Shown here: positions 35,124 to 47,450 of the stretch, one piece after another
How the letters are laid out: every line of letters starts with the position of its first letter
Position numbering within the stretch: position 1 is the first letter of the stretch
Origin: Gorsachius magnificus
Lineage: Eukaryota; Chordata; Aves; Pelecaniformes; Ardeidae
DNA length: 64,000 bases
NCBI GenBank assembly: GCA_034008185.1
Contig: CM067086.1
Coordinates: 68,680,286-68,744,285, forward strand
Reading direction: 5' to 3'
Notes under the pieces: generated by a model
The model's input: only the letters and a program-made list of their open reading frames with translations
The model's database searches: none
What the model was told of the DNA's origin: nothing
Position numbers and translations under genes: made by a program

Positions 35124-36082
35124 GACCCTTTGATTTATTGCAAGTTACCATTTTGGAGTCAGAAGGCTGTGGTTGTCACCCACAGACTCCCGCAACAGCA
35201 TTGCTATGACTGGTACGTTTGGGGCTAAAGTGAACTGTGAACAGAGCCTTAAAAGTTCTTCCCTAGGACTTGATTGCTTGCAACTTTGTGGTTTTAAGTC
35301 CTGATTTTCTCTGTAATTAATAACCACTGTTTTTCCTCTGTTAGAGAATAAAAGGAAGTCTTTTTTTTTTCCCTCTATGAGTTATAGCAATCAGGCTGGA
35401 AAATAACAATTTCTCTGTGATCTCTGGCACTGAATCAAAACTGATCATGTCCTGAATGTTAACAGTTACTGTCACAGACTGCTTTTAGTTAGATGAGGGA
35501 AAAAAAATGTGCTTTTGCCTGGCAGCCTACTGAAGCGTGAGTTTGTGTGCAAACATACGCGCACGGATCGTCCCATAGAGGTGAGAGCATCAGTCAGGTG
35601 CCCGTCCTGGGGATGGCGCTGGGTTTTCTCCCTCGTGTTTCTGTGAAGTTTGAGCAGGCCAGGTAAGGAGCGATGAAACCCAGCGTTCGTAGCTGACTGC
35701 ATCTTGGCTATTGCGAACTTGAAGAAATAAATTTGGGAGCCAATGCATCTCTGGTTCTGCATTTGTTTTGCACTGATAACAGCTTTCTGGCCCTAGCCAC
35801 GGTAGAGGATCATCATTTCTGACAGTAAGCAGGGCTTCCCTTGGGTTGGCTGCTTAAGAACTTTTGAACAATGAACACTACTTTCACCTGAAGCCAATTT
35901 CAAGCCCAGTATATCAGACGTAATCATATGAAATAAATAGGAAGAGAATTTTTCATACCGCTGTTGCATATTGATAGCCGGTAGCCGTATCTATTCCAAT
36001 AACAATAGATGGTTGGCACCCTTGATCTCATCAGGCGTGCTGCATCGTGCTGCCTCTGGTTTGCTAAAAGTCAAAAGGCAAC

Positions 36083-36138
36083 ATCTCCCTCCCATTTTAT
36101 ATACGTAGCTAATCCCGTAATAAAGAGATGTGAATGCT
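36083..36138. repeat. Left copy of a ~57-bp direct repeat flanking a CR1
   Basis: Begins ATCTCCCTCCCATTTTATAT and ends ATGTGAATGCT. It aligns end to end with 36274-36330 at about 88 percent (six substitutions and one indel by eye). Confidence 0.93.
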
Positions 36139-36273
36139 CCCCACCCCTGGAGGGATTTAACAGCTGGGCAGATGAGGTGCTTAGGGACAGGGTTTGGTGG
36201 TGGGATGGCAGGGGTAGGGGAACGGTTGGGCTTGATGATCTTAAAGGTCTTTTCCAACCTAAACGATTCTATG
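36139..36273 (+). mobile_element. CR1 LINE fragment between long direct repeats
   Basis: 135 bp of CR1 3' end: GGAGGGATTTAACAGCTGGG, then TTAAAGGTCTTTTCCAACC, ending ATTCTATG. Flanked precisely by two ~57-bp copies of the same unique sequence. Confidence 0.93.
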
Positions 36274-36330
36274 ATCCCCCTCCCATTTTATACACGTAGC
36301 TTAATCCCATAATTTAGACATGTGAATGCT
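36274..36330. repeat. Right copy of a ~57-bp direct repeat flanking a CR1
   Basis: Begins ATCCCCCTCCCATTTTATAC, ends ATGTGAATGCT. Partner of 36083-36138. Confidence 0.93.
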
Positions 36331-37305
36331 TTCCTTGCATGTAAGGTGAGGCTGACCTGCTGAACGCGTGGGAGATTTCCTAGAGTAAAGGCGTCCTTGC
36401 AAAATTAAGTGCAAGGGGGTGTCCTGCAGAGCACTGGTGGTTTAGAGCAGTGCTGTGTCTCCTGCATTGTGGCAATGGCACAGGAATCGCTGTGACTTGG
36501 TGTCGGTGGCCAGGGGAAGGATATTCAGAAACCCTTGGAGAGGTGTAGATCTAGTTTGACTATGCCCCATGCCATCAAAAGGCCCAGCAGAAGCGTTTGC
36601 CTCGACACAAGCCAAGATTGAGGAGGCTCGCCTTCAGGCAAGGAGGTGTTGGCGTCACCTGGTGATGGTTTTTGTGTTGAGGATGTTGAGCAGTTCTGTG
36701 CAGAAACCTTGGCCTTGAACAACTTGGTCTCCACCGTGGACCTGTGCCCATGTAAGTCTGGTACAAGATCTATCCCTGCCGGTCCTGCAGTGGCGGTTCA
36801 CATCTGCCTTGCCATCGTTAGGCTCTGTGACTTGCCTGAAGGAAGGGAAGCGGGGAGCTCATTGAAAAAACAGGCTATTTTTGGTCAAAGCATGTTCCAC
36901 TGCTCTTACTGCGGATAGGTACGGATGGTCTCTCCTGGTGTGAGGCAATAAAAGCTTGGATCCAGAGCGCTTTTCTGGATTTTTGGTTTGTTTCTTTCTC
37001 TTCTTTTGGGTGTGTTTTACAGAGTGGGTTTTTTAAATTATTTTTATTTTGGGTTTTTTTGTTTGTTGTCTAACAGAACAGCGTATGGAGATCTCCATGG
37101 GGCTGTGGGTAGACCCCAGGCTGGCCCGTTTAAATGAGCTTGGGTGGACCTCGCAGGGCACCGGGGTCTGGGTACAGCCCTGCTGTAGAGAAGGAAGAGG
37201 TCAGGGAGTTGCTTATGCTCAAAACCGTGTTGTACATCCTCGGGTTTTATTGTGAAGGCAGTGAGTGCTTCTTGCCACAATAATAATCTCATGGAAAAAT
37301 AAACC
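36331..37305. other. Intronic unique sequence
   Basis: No gene or transposon recognised. A T-rich stretch lies near 37027-37068. Confidence 0.55.
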
Positions 37306-37894
37306 GCATTAAGAGGAGTGTGGCCAGCAGGTCGAGGGAGGTTCTCCTCCCCCTCTACTCTGCCCTGCTGAGAGCCCACCTGGAATACTGTGTCCAGTTC
37401 TGGGCTCCCCAGTTCAAGAAAGATGAGGAACTCCTAGAAAGAGTCCAGAGGAGGGCAACTAGGATGATAAAGGGACTCGAACATTGCCCCTATGAGGAAA
37501 GGCTGAGGGAGTTGTGCTTGTTCAGCCTGAAGAAGAGAAGACTGAGAGGGGACCTCATCAACATGTACAAATATCTTAAGGGCAGAAATCACGAGGACGG
37601 AGCCAGACTCTTCTCAGTGGTGCCCAGCACCAGGACAAGGGGCAATGGATACAAACTGAAACATAAGAGGTTTCGGTTGAACATGAGGAGGAACTATTTT
37701 ACTCTGAGGCTGATGGAGCACTGGAACAGGCTGCCCAGGGGGGCTGTGGAATCTCCTTCTCTGGAGATATTCAAAGCCCGCCTGGACAAAGTCCTGTGTA
37801 ACATGCTCTAGGAGAAGCTGCTTTAGCAGGGGGGTGGGACTAGATGATCTCCTGAGGTCCCTTCCAACCCTTGCCATTCTGTGATTCTGTGATT
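37306..37894 (+). mobile_element. CR1 LINE fragment with 163-codon open frame
   Basis: GCATTAAGAGGAGTGTGGCC through an open ORF2 tail (37320-37811: [34 protein letters not shown]) to CCATTCTGTGATTCTGTGAT. Tail octamer ATTCTGTG, same lineage as 14546. Confidence 0.94.
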
Positions 37895-38731
37895 ATTTTC
37901 CTTTTTTATTGGAGGAGGGGTGGTTGGTATTGCTTAAGATGTTTTTTTTTTTTTCCAAAGGCTCTGGTGTATTTAGGCATAAAGAAATGTCCCGGCACAT
38001 CCTGGTGAAGTTGTGCAAAGGCCTCTTTTATGGTTTACTGGCAGTTGTGGCATTAGGCAGATTTCAGTGTTGTGGTATAAGAAAAAATTGTCAAAACCTC
38101 ATTGTCCAGCAACCGTTTCCATGGAAGAAAGAAAAGGTTCCGTCACAAAACGCTGGGACTTTTTTGCTTTGATTTGGGGTTTTTTTTGGTTTTTCTTTTG
38201 GGTGTCAGTGGTGGCTGTTGTTTTGAACCAAGCGAAACGTTTTGTATTCAGAGTAAAGGTATTTTAATGTTTAGTGTCTTTGACCAAGACAGTATTTAAA
38301 CCAGAAGTGTTTTAATTTTGAAATGTCAAAATTAAGTATTTTTCTTATTCTGCTGCTTTCTTCTTAGGCATAAGTACTTTGCTGAAGCTGAGAGAAGTTA
38401 GGCAAAATATTCTCAGTTTCCTTTTAATCAGCATTTTTAGTCTAAAAATGTAAAGTCTGTGGCACCTACTGAAGTTGCAGGAAAGCTCCCTGAGAAAACA
38501 GAAGCTGCCGGGTGAAAAACGAGTGTGTGTCTCCAGGCATCTGCTTAAGCTGATAAAATCCTGTTGACGGTATTGATGGTTAGAGAATTTACAGGCAGAT
38601 ACAAATCAGACAAGTACATAGGTCATGGTATAGCTAGGATGGCTCATAGCTTACTAGTTTTTAGAAGTTGAATAATTTCTAATTGAGTTGTTCATAAGCC
38701 ATTTTTTTTTTTTACTTCTGCATCTAGTTAG
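37895..38731. other. Intronic unique sequence
   Basis: T-rich tracts near 37941 and 38178. No gene supported. Confidence 0.55.
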
Positions 38732-38814
38732 CGGTCTCCCTGCTGACTGCAGGAGGGTTGGACTAGATGACCTCTAGGGATCCCTTCCAACCCAAACCAT
38801 TCTATGATCCTATG
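38732..38814 (+). mobile_element. CR1 LINE fragment, 3' UTR only
   Basis: Short 3' piece: GGACTAGATGACCTCTAGGG, then CCATTCTATGATCCTATG. Lies 27 bp before the LTR at 38842. Confidence 0.88.
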
Positions 38815-38841
38815 TTTTGCAAGAAAAAAAGAAAAGGGAAA

Positions 38842-39242
38842 TGGGGTGGTTTAACCCCCATCGGCAACTGAGCCCCACGCAGCCGCCCTCCCCCCAGTGG
38901 GTTGGGGGAGAGAATTGGAAGAGCAAAAGTAAGAAAACTCGTGGGGTGAGATAAGATCGGTTTAATAATTGAAATAAAATAATAATAATAAACTTTAATG
39001 AAAAGGAAAACAACAAGAGAGAGGCCAGTTGGGGTCGGCTGTCCTGGCCATGCCCCCTCCCAGCTCCTTGTGCCTCTGGCAGAGCAGGGGAAGGTGAAAA
39101 GTCTTTGCCTGGTGTAAGCCCTGCTCAGCACCACCGGAGCCATCAGGGAGTGACCAACATTCTGCTCATCCGAAACCCAAACCCCAGCACTGGGCCCACT
39201 CCTGGGGGGAAAATTAACTCTGTCCCAGCTGAAACCAGGGCA
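38842..39242 (-). mobile_element. Diverged solo LTR of family X
   Basis: TGGGGTGGTTTAACCCCC to GCTGAAACCAGGGCA aligns with the LTRs at 18484 and 24909 but has an internal deletion covering the middle third (about 180 bp shorter). The antisense ATTAAA signal (TTTAAT, 38961-38966) is kept. Flanks are purine-rich (GGAAA and GAAAG), so a target duplication cannot be called. Older than the other two. Confidence 0.88.
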
Positions 39243-42200
39243 GAAAGAAAAAAGAAAAGAAAGATTTTATATAAAAGTTAATATAAAGTTCATAAGCATC
39301 CGGCAGAGCGCTGACGATACATGAGTGGGATTCCCAAATGGGCATTGCCGTAACAGTGAGCGCTTTGGGAAAATCGCATCCGCAGAAGGCAGCGAGTACG
39401 TACCTGCGTAACGGAGTAACATTTTTGAGTCTGATTTGTGCACGCCAAGATGTGTGGATGTAGCTGTTTAATTAAATCTTGGCATTACAAGCAAGAATGG
39501 CTTCGACTTCTCAGCGGAGCAGAATTTATTTACTTCCCCCGTTAACCCAAGCTCCCTGAGCAGGCGTGCGGAGCGCGCTGTGCAGCTTCTGCACTGGGCA
39601 CCGGCCCGTCTCAAACAGGGGAGCAGATTACGAAGAGAAAACACCGATAAAATGCATCTGGGTGGGCAACTGTTTTGTGCCAAGCGATTTGAGAACACTG
39701 GCCCATCTGAACTGCGTGAATACACAATCCCATGTGGTTTGTTTGGGTTTTCTTTAAGTGAGCAATGTAGAGGCTTCCTGAATCCTCTGCCCTGAAGAAG
39801 TGGAGGTGCTGCTTTGGGATTTGCCTGATGGTCTCAGGCTCTTAAAATTCAAGGTCACCCCAAAGCCTGGACTGGAGCTTGCAGTGGGGGAAACCGCTAA
39901 GGACCTTTCTGAAGAGGTTTTCACCCTCAGACATTGGCCTTTCCTGTGCCCAATTTTTTTATTACTGCATTAGCACAAGTGTTTGAGAGTCATCTTCCTA
40001 CACGGTGCATTCAATAAATTACGATGCAGAATCGATCGGCCTGGTTTTGTGTGCATGTTGAGTTAAAGCTAAGGTAAATAATGAACTGGAGTTAAATCGG
40101 ACCAGTGACATTCCTGGAGGATATGTTTTAAGAGAGAATCTAGTAGACAGAATTCTTCAGGGATCTCTACATACGCTACAAAATTAGTTCGTTTGTTAAA
40201 ATTGTTCCTCTTTCCTCTAAAACATATACATGTATATATATATTTTCTTTCTAAAGCTGAAGTCTACTTTTGTTAACAGCCAAACAGCATCCTGTTAAGA
40301 TGCCGTATAATAAAGAGAAAATAGATTCATCAATGTTAAGATGCAGTGGAGGGGGAAGGCTTTTGCATTCAGGAAAAAGATAAAACTCTGACAGTAGCCA
40401 AATAACCTTTGCTATATTATTTTTGTGTAAGTTATGTAATGTAACCGGTTCCATTGACTTACAACAGGTAGTACTTACAACACATTATTTAAGTTATACG
40501 TTCTTTTGACAGGGCAGGCTGCCTTCCCCTGGGAAGTTTTTGTGGGAGAGGAAGAGAGAAGTCATGCTATTAATTTTTTTCCAGTTAAAAATCAAACAGA
40601 GCTGTTTTTACAATTATGTAAAGGGAAATAAAACACACAAGAGAGTCTGTGAACATCTTTTTAATACGGTTTTAAAATACTTCTCGAGCATTTGAAATAT
40701 ATATGTGATGAAACTGTATTCTGCAGCATGCAGAAGCTGAGTGTGCGTTCCAAAATTATCCTGCGGCACATTTATATGGATGATTTAAAAAGCCCCAGAG
40801 CCAAGAGTTTAGAATAGAAGTACAGGCAGATTGAGACTGGTAAATATAGCAGTGCTAATAGCGTCTCTCTCACATGCAGATTGAATGTTGTAGATGTGGA
40901 ATTTGGCGTATTTGCTTTATCCCAGAGCAGCAGAACCATGTAAGAGTTCTGCAGGTCACCTGGCGAGAGGGCAAAGCCAGGCAGGCTTATGAATTTAGCA
41001 AGGCAGAAAGAGAGGAAATTCTTTTTCGAGGTATTGTTTGCTGTAATTTCAGCCTCTGAAGCCCACGCCTGCTCCCATTTCAAGGGGAGGATTTACATGG
41101 GCTACAACTAGCGATGAATTTTTCAGTTCCTTATGAAGAAGATCCCTCCTGTCCAGGAGATGTTCCCCATGAGAGGAAGGCTGACCCCTGCCCACCTTGT
41201 GCTCCTGTGCAGGTTACTGGGAGCTGGACTGCAGTCCTGGGTCAGGACTGGCAATGGTGGAACTCAAGCGTCTCTGCACCCTGGGGGAATGATCTCCCTC
41301 CAGCCAGGACAACCCTTAGGGCCCCCTTGGCATCCACCAAGGGCCACCCAACTCAGCCATGGGACCTTCCTTCATGCAGGAGAGGGCTGGAAGCACAGTG
41401 TGTCCAGCCCAGGCTTGGCTGGGCATGGAGAAGGCATTCACCACTGGTGGAAGGCGTGCGCTGGCTGAGCTGCCAAGGCTGCAACACCTTGTCCAAACCC
41501 AGCCAATACCACCTTGGGGTTGCTTGTAGACAGCCTGGCTAGCAGATCCCAACGGATCAGTGTCTAAATGCTGTTCTTTAAATCATGGCTTCACCACCTG
41601 CCTTTGGACAATCTTTAGGGGCCGTAGCCTGGGACCTAATAACCAAATATTTATTATCTTTTCTTGTGTCGATCTCATTTTTATCGATGACTACAGAAGT
41701 TTGGTCTTCACCCTGGCATGAAATTAGCGGATGGGGTTGAGAAGAGACAGCTTTGAGAAGCTTCAGAAGTGATGTAAACTCCTCTTTATGCAAGTATCCC
41801 TCTTGTGGTGTAGGCAAGAAAAACTTGCCAATTAAAAAAGCAGTTTTGGTCTGGAGCTGAACGTTGCTTGCCGTGGTCATTGAATTAGTGTGAACTGAAA
41901 GAGGAGAAGGTACCCGGGGAGCCTCTGGAGGTCTGTGGCACTTCAGGAGGCAGCTTGGGCCACCGAGTCATGCGAGCAAGTGCTTGGGCCACCAAAGCAT
42001 GGGTGTTAGCAAGGTGTGTATCCACCTCTGCGCAGCTGTGGGTGTAGTGGGCTCTTACTGGCATTTTTGTGGGTTTGGAGTTAAAAAGTTCCCTTTAAAA
42101 AGTCTTCACTTTTGGGAAATAATTACTAGAGTAAAGGAATCTGTAATTGCCATAAATGACATAAAAAAACCCCAAACTATGTATCTGAAGAAATAGCTGT

Positions 42201-42745
42201 TAGAAGTTTGTTGCAGTTTCAAGCAAGTGATCATTTGACTCCTTAAAATTGGGTTTTATTGCTGCTAAGAGATAATCCATCAGTTGTTTTGAAGGTGCTT
42301 TCCAATGTGCCCTCATCTTCCGTGAGTATGATTTCAGTGAGAACTCCCCGTGTTCTGTGCACGAGTACAGCCGCCTTTTCTGGCCAGCTCTGCTCGTTGC
42401 CATTAATGGAGAATTACCCTGCAGCTGTTCCAGCTGTGTCACCAATGGTGGCTTCAGTTGTTCTCCATATCTCTGCTAGCAGTGTTTATTTTTTATGTGG
42501 TGTTTCCATCAGGAATAATAAACTCTTTCTAAGAGAGGGTGATAAATGCAAGATTACCCTTCAGGGGCTCTTGGATGAAGTGTTTAATTGGAAGTGTGAG
42601 CTATTCAGTGTTCTGGAGAAGTTCCCCAGGTCCTCCAAGATAAAATCCTGGCTGCCACATGCGTGGTTCTCGGTTGGGTGAAGAGACCTGTACTCTGCTC
42701 ACTTTTACAGACTTCAAGTAACAATCTTTTTTGGTGCTTGCTCAG
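39243..42745. other. Intronic unique sequence before the second exon
   Basis: 3.5 kb free of CR1 and LTRs. Mostly AT-rich, with a GC-rich island at 41110-41550 that has long open frames in two forward registers but no family motif. The last 40 bp lead to the exon acceptor. Confidence 0.55.
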
Positions 42746-42920
42746 ATCAGGTGGACCAAAACAGCAGGAAGTGCCTCTGACAGATTTCAAGACTCGAGCG
42801 TCTTCAATGAAACCCTGAGGATCTCCAACATCCAGCGACACCAAGGAGGACGCTACTACTGCAAGGCTGAGAACGGCTTGGGTTCACCAGCCATAAAGTC
42901 CATCAGAGTGGACGTGTACT
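42746..42920 (+). CDS. MDGA2: MDGA2 internal coding exon, second half of Ig-like domain 1
   Basis: This exon follows the acceptor GCTTGCTCAG and ends at the donor GTAAGT (42921). It is 175 nt: 58 codons in phase 0 plus one nucleotide (T), so the next exon must complete a codon starting with T, consistent with the tyrosine that follows in MDGA2. The translation starts IRWTKTAGSASDRF and ends SIRVDVY. It holds the domain-core Trp (codon 3, 42752-42754) and the second Ig cysteine in GRYYCKAEN (TGC at 42860-42862), which pairs with the Cys in the exon at 8797. It also has an N-glycosylation sequon in FNETLR (Asn at 42806-42808). Together the two exons give one complete I-set Ig domain. DRFQDSS and NGLGSPAI point to MDGA2 rather than MDGA1, which as I recall has DKFQETS and NGVGVPAI. 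Nothing in the exon is broken. Confidence 0.95.
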
Positions 42921-45900
42921 GTAAGTACATCGCCCGGGAAGTCCTTACGGTGCTTTTTATTAACGTCTTATAGTATCTGGCATTCCAAAGAAGCAACCAG
43001 CTCTTTGTGAAGCCCAGATTTCAACAGCTTTTAGGGCAGAGGCTGCAGGTTTTGCCAGTATTTATGGTCAGAAGACTTGTGGCTGCTCCCCTTGAAGTCA
43101 AGTGGGGCATATGGAAATATCTTTAAATAAAATCGCAAAGTTTCAGTAAGAAAGATGAAGCTCAGGTGAAACTCAGCCTGCTTAGATATCAGAGGAAGAT
43201 TTGTCTGATATCAGGGGAAGTTTTGTCTGCAGTTTGCATAGGGTGAAGATCTAGAATGCAGCACAGCCCTCAATCTCTTGTACTTTTGGCTGCGCTTGCC
43301 CTCAAAACTGATATGGGAGCAAGTACAAATGGTTTTTGCTATTTTGCTTTAATTGCTGATGAAAAATGTTGCTTTTTTTTTTTTTTTTTTTAAAATGGCA
43401 ATCTCTTCATGTGCCCATGATACACGGTTTTAAAAGCTGCACTCAAAATGTTGGGCAGTGAAAAATATGAAGTCTTGGGATTGCAATGCAGCTGATCACC
43501 AGAGCTGACAGAAAAGGAGGAAGCAATTGAAAATGTCGTGCTGCAATAAATGCACAAAATGGAATTAAAAAAAAGCAAATTCCAGTCTGAGTTGCACAGA
43601 CTCCGGGGTGAGGCGAAGCCTGGCTCTTGCTTGCAGTCAGGTAGTTTATTGCCGTAGGTTTGATGGTAAACTCTGCTTGTGACTCTGTAAATTATATCAC
43701 TGGACTTGGCTGCTGGAAAGTGAGAAGACCTGAATGCCTCAAGCAACTGTGATTTTGTGTATGCTTAAAATTAAGAAAAAACATTCAAAATCTGTTTGAA
43801 ACGCTCTGAAGATAGAAAGTCTTTGCAATATACATCTGGAGATTCTGCTAATGCAAGTTGGGTCATGTAAATAGATCTGTTTGCGTGCCACATACGTAGT
43901 TAAACAAATGGCTGTTGCTCACAGGTAGCCCCACAGTCTCCCAAGTCCTTTGAAAAGAACCCTGACTGCCTTCTGACTGTGCGAGCACTGGGTTTGCGTT
44001 TTCCAAAACCTACCCTCTCTCTGTCCGATGAATCTCAAGATGTTTGTGGCTTGAGAGACCCAAGCGGTGACAACTTTTGTTAAGTTATTTATGGAATTGG
44101 TGAAGGGGGGCAACTGCCTTTTGGGAGATTTTCTTGCACTCGGCTTCCTGACGTGCTTAACGAGCTATAACATACCGATGCCAAATTTGTAAATCCTTCC
44201 TGAACAGTAACTGAATTAGGAATTAATTGCTCATTAACATGTTGGAGTCCAATAAATGAACAGGCAACCTCCGTGGCTGCACATAAGCACACGGCACAAA
44301 GAAGTTACAAGGGTCCAGTGTTTGCAATGGGGCTGGCCTGGGGTTTCGGCGAGGGGTGAGCAGGACGCCTGGTCCGGGCAGAGTTTTTCTTGAATTGCAT
44401 TGAGACTTCCTTCTGGAATACGTCTTTGTATTATATTTTGTTTAGCTATTAATGTGTTCTCCGATTTGCTGTCTGGGATTTATTTTGGGCTTAATTTTGT
44501 TTTTGACATCATATGCTGCTGCTTAATATGCCTCAAATACAGATGATGTCTTTGTGGAACATGACAAATTTCAGGTTCCAGCTGTGATTAAATCCTAAGT
44601 GATTTCCCATCATATACAGGCTGATATTTCACTGGGTGTTTTCATCTGGTAATGATCAAATATTTGCAGGCAGACAGTACTGCTGCGGTGAGCTTGAGAT
44701 GCCAGCGAAGATTGGATCTAGCTGTGAAAAAGATAGGAGAAAAAAACCCTGCACCCCACAGCTCATAAGAAACCAAAGTATTGGAAATAGAAACGTTCCT
44801 GTTGAAATTTCCAAGTAGTTCAAAATAATTTTGTCATCTTTTTTTTTTTTAGTTGAAATTTTCTGGCTTGATTTTCTGGCTTGATTTTCTGTTTGCTGAA
44901 TATTTTTACTTTCTAGCGCGTACAGATGGATGTTGGGTGCGCCAGGTCAAGGCCTCTGGGCAGGGCTGAGCAGGAATATTGGGGGTGGGTGTGTTTTCTT
45001 GGATAATTGCCCATGAGACGCTTTTGCTCAGAGACCCCAAAACGAACCATGAGGATCGCAAGTATTTTGCCAACTTTTCCCATCAAAATGTGTTTTGATT
45101 TTTTAGTCAACACAGGTTTAGTGAAATTACAGAGAGAAAGGCCCTTTTCTTACAGATTTCGGTAACTGTCAAAGCCAAACCTGTGGGAACCAGGTGACGG
45201 TCCCTTTTGAAAGCAAAACTTCATCATTAGCGCAAGACAGGAATGTTTTTAATTTTTTTTTTTTTTTATTAAACCCTCAAAAGGCAAAGTTAAATGTTTG
45301 TATTTCTTAAAAACTGTATGGGTGAAAAATCACTTTGGAAGCATCTTGGCTTGTAAAGCCAATATTCAAGTTGTGTTCCGTGTTAGGTTTGGACCAAGAG
45401 CACTTCCTAAGGGCTCATTTAAGTCCTCAGCCTCTGATTTAAAATTTGAAAAGGCACTGTATCTGTGTAGCTTGAAAATGAATTATTGAAAGAAATCCAC
45501 AGAAAATCTGTGTTGCATCATTGATCTCCATTATTGACTTGCTGTCTGGTTGGGAAATTTTAATATCAACATTTGGATGGGAAATCTCACTCTCCAGTAC
45601 TTTCCTGGTTTTCATTTTCCAGTTAGCTCTGGCACTCGGCAGCACTTGGAGCCACGTTTGCTGCTACTGCAATAATGAATTATACAGATAGAAGTGGTGG
45701 CAGAGCCCGAGTATTGGTCTGTGTGAGGGGAGAGGAGCGATAACATTATTTTTACGGACTTTCTGCAGGCTTGCAAATGCTTTTAGGTTTCCTTTGGCAG
45801 GAAGGCTCCATCAGGAATTGCCAGATGCTTTGCGTGGATCTGCACGTGCCCATTGAAGAAGTCTAAAAATATCATTATCCATTTCCCACGATCTCAGGTG

Positions 45901-46437
45901 ACTCCAAGCAAACCTGAGCGTTTGGTCCTAGGTGTTCAAGAGGTTCTTGATGCGTCTCCTGTAAAGAAGATCTAAACTAAAGCTTGTTTCTGTTTGGGAA
46001 CATTCGCAAAGGGTGGATGCTGGGTATTGGTTCCCACATTGCACAGCAGGGATCCAGATGGAAGCTTCAGTCAGTATTTGGAAGTAAATAATATTAGTGT
46101 TCACAGATAGATGCACCTTATCCTTTATCACTGCAAGTTCAATACAGGCCTAAAGGTTATTTGCTATTATTGTCATGTACCTCTTAATTCTGATTAACCA
46201 CTTCCTAGAACCTCTCTGAATTACGTGCTGCTTGAGGGCAGAGTCTTTTTTTCTGCTCTAAGAAGTTAAACAAAACCCCAAGCATTTTCTAACTACATTC
46301 CTGGGGGGAGGAACACAGCTAAAGAGTTAAACTAAACACATGCAATCATTTTGAAAATAGCCAGGGGGGCAATTCCTCTGCTGGACTGAAGGGAAAAAAG
46401 CATTTGGTGAAGAATGAGAAGTTCAGGTTGTTTAAGG
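42921..46437. other. Intronic unique sequence after the second exon
   Basis: Transposon-free for 3.5 kb. Contains a 22-bp tandem duplication (43185-43228) and T runs at 43373-43391 and 44840. No further exon found. Confidence 0.55.
43185..43228. repeat. 22-bp tandem duplication
   Basis: GATATCAGAGGAAGATTTGT is followed 22 bp later by GATATCAGGGGAAGTTTTGT; two substitutions between units. Confidence 0.85.
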
Positions 46438-46694
46438 TCATAGAATCATAGACTCATTGAATCATGGAATGTTTTGGGTTGGAAAGGACCCCTAGAGGTC
46501 ACCCAGCCCAACCCCCCTGCAGGGAGCAGGGACACCTTGAACCACATCAGGTTGCTCACAGCCCCCTCCAACCTGGCCTGGAATGTTCCCAGGGATGGGG
46601 CCTCCACCCCCTCTCTGGGCAACCCCTGCCAGGGTTTCACCACCCTCACTGTAAAGAATTTCTGCCTTAGATCCAGCCTTAACCTACCCTGCTC
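46438..46694 (-). mobile_element. CR1 LINE fragment, 3' end
   Basis: Four octamers (one mutated to GACTCATTGAATCATGG), GGGTTGGAAAGGACCCC, antisense ORF2 to TAACCTACCCTGCTCA. Confidence 0.92.
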
Positions 46695-47388
46695 ATGAGG
46701 TTCACACAGGTCCATCTCTCCAGGGTCAGGCATGTTATCCTGGTGGGCTGGCTTTACCTGGTTGACATCAGGGGTGCTGCTGGATGCCTAAAATCTCCGA
46801 GAGCTCAAGGAAAGTCAGGTGCCGCATTCCCATCAAGCTCCATTTAGCAGTGACACTGGTTTTAGTGATGCACCAAGGAGGAGAGGGAATCTTGCTGACA
46901 CTTCTGCAGGTGCTGGCGTGGTACCGTGCCTATCTTATTTAAAGCTATCATGGGTAATGCTAAACTAGGCTACAGGCTCTTCTGTTCCTTTAACATATGC
47001 AGATCTGAGTCAAACCTTCAAAAAATAGCAGTCCCTTTTGGTCTGGTGTCAAAGTATTTGAATGTAAACAATGCGAAGAAGAAGAAAAAAAAAAAAAAAA
47101 AGGTGAATTCAGTGTTGGCAAAGTTCTCATTTAATCTGCGCTTGGAAAGAGAGAGGTGACCGTGCCTGTTCCTGGGCAGGCACAGAGCCTCCTTCCAACC
47201 CTTTGCAAATCACCTTTTTGGTTGTCTTTGCTGGTCTCTTTTAGGCCTCCTTTTTGTTTTCTGGGGGGATAGGACTGCGGTACCTAGGCTGGTAACAATC
47301 TCTTCTTCTTAAGAAGACAACTTTCTGTCCTTACTTCATGTGTCTAAGAAAATAGTCTTTTTGCTCTCCCAGCTTTGGCTGAAGATCC
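46695..47388. other. Intronic unique sequence
   Basis: A-rich run at 47085-47101. No gene or other repeat. Confidence 0.55.
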
Positions 47389-47450
47389 TCATAGAATCGT
47401 AGAATGTTTTGGGTTGGAAGGGACCCCTAGAGGTCATCTAGTCCAACCCC
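47389..47450 (-). mobile_element. CR1 LINE fragment, 3' UTR only
   Basis: Minimal 3' piece: TCATAGAATCGTAGAATG, then GGGTTGGAAGGGACCCC to AGTCCAACCCCC. Confidence 0.9.

Larger units (their letters stand above)
8937..42745 (+). other. MDGA2: MDGA2 intron of 33.8 kb splitting Ig domain 1
   Basis: The intron runs from donor GTGAGC at 8937 to acceptor CTCAG at 42745. The flanking exons are both in phase 0 at this junction and join to a continuous Ig domain. It contains 17 CR1 pieces, three solo LTRs of one family, and a perfect GT/AT/AC palindrome. No nested gene is visible. Confidence 0.9.

Noticed and set aside
41114..41542. Possible extra exon or small gene (142 codons)
   Set aside because: No similarity to MDGA2 or another family I recognise, and no fitting splice sites were identified. 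MDGA2 exons on either side already join in phase.
8797..42920. Assignment of the exons to MDGA1
   Set aside because: The residues before and around both cysteines (LACNIEEE, DRFQDSS, NGLGSP) fit MDGA2; from memory MDGA1 differs at these places. An alignment of both bird paralogues would settle it.
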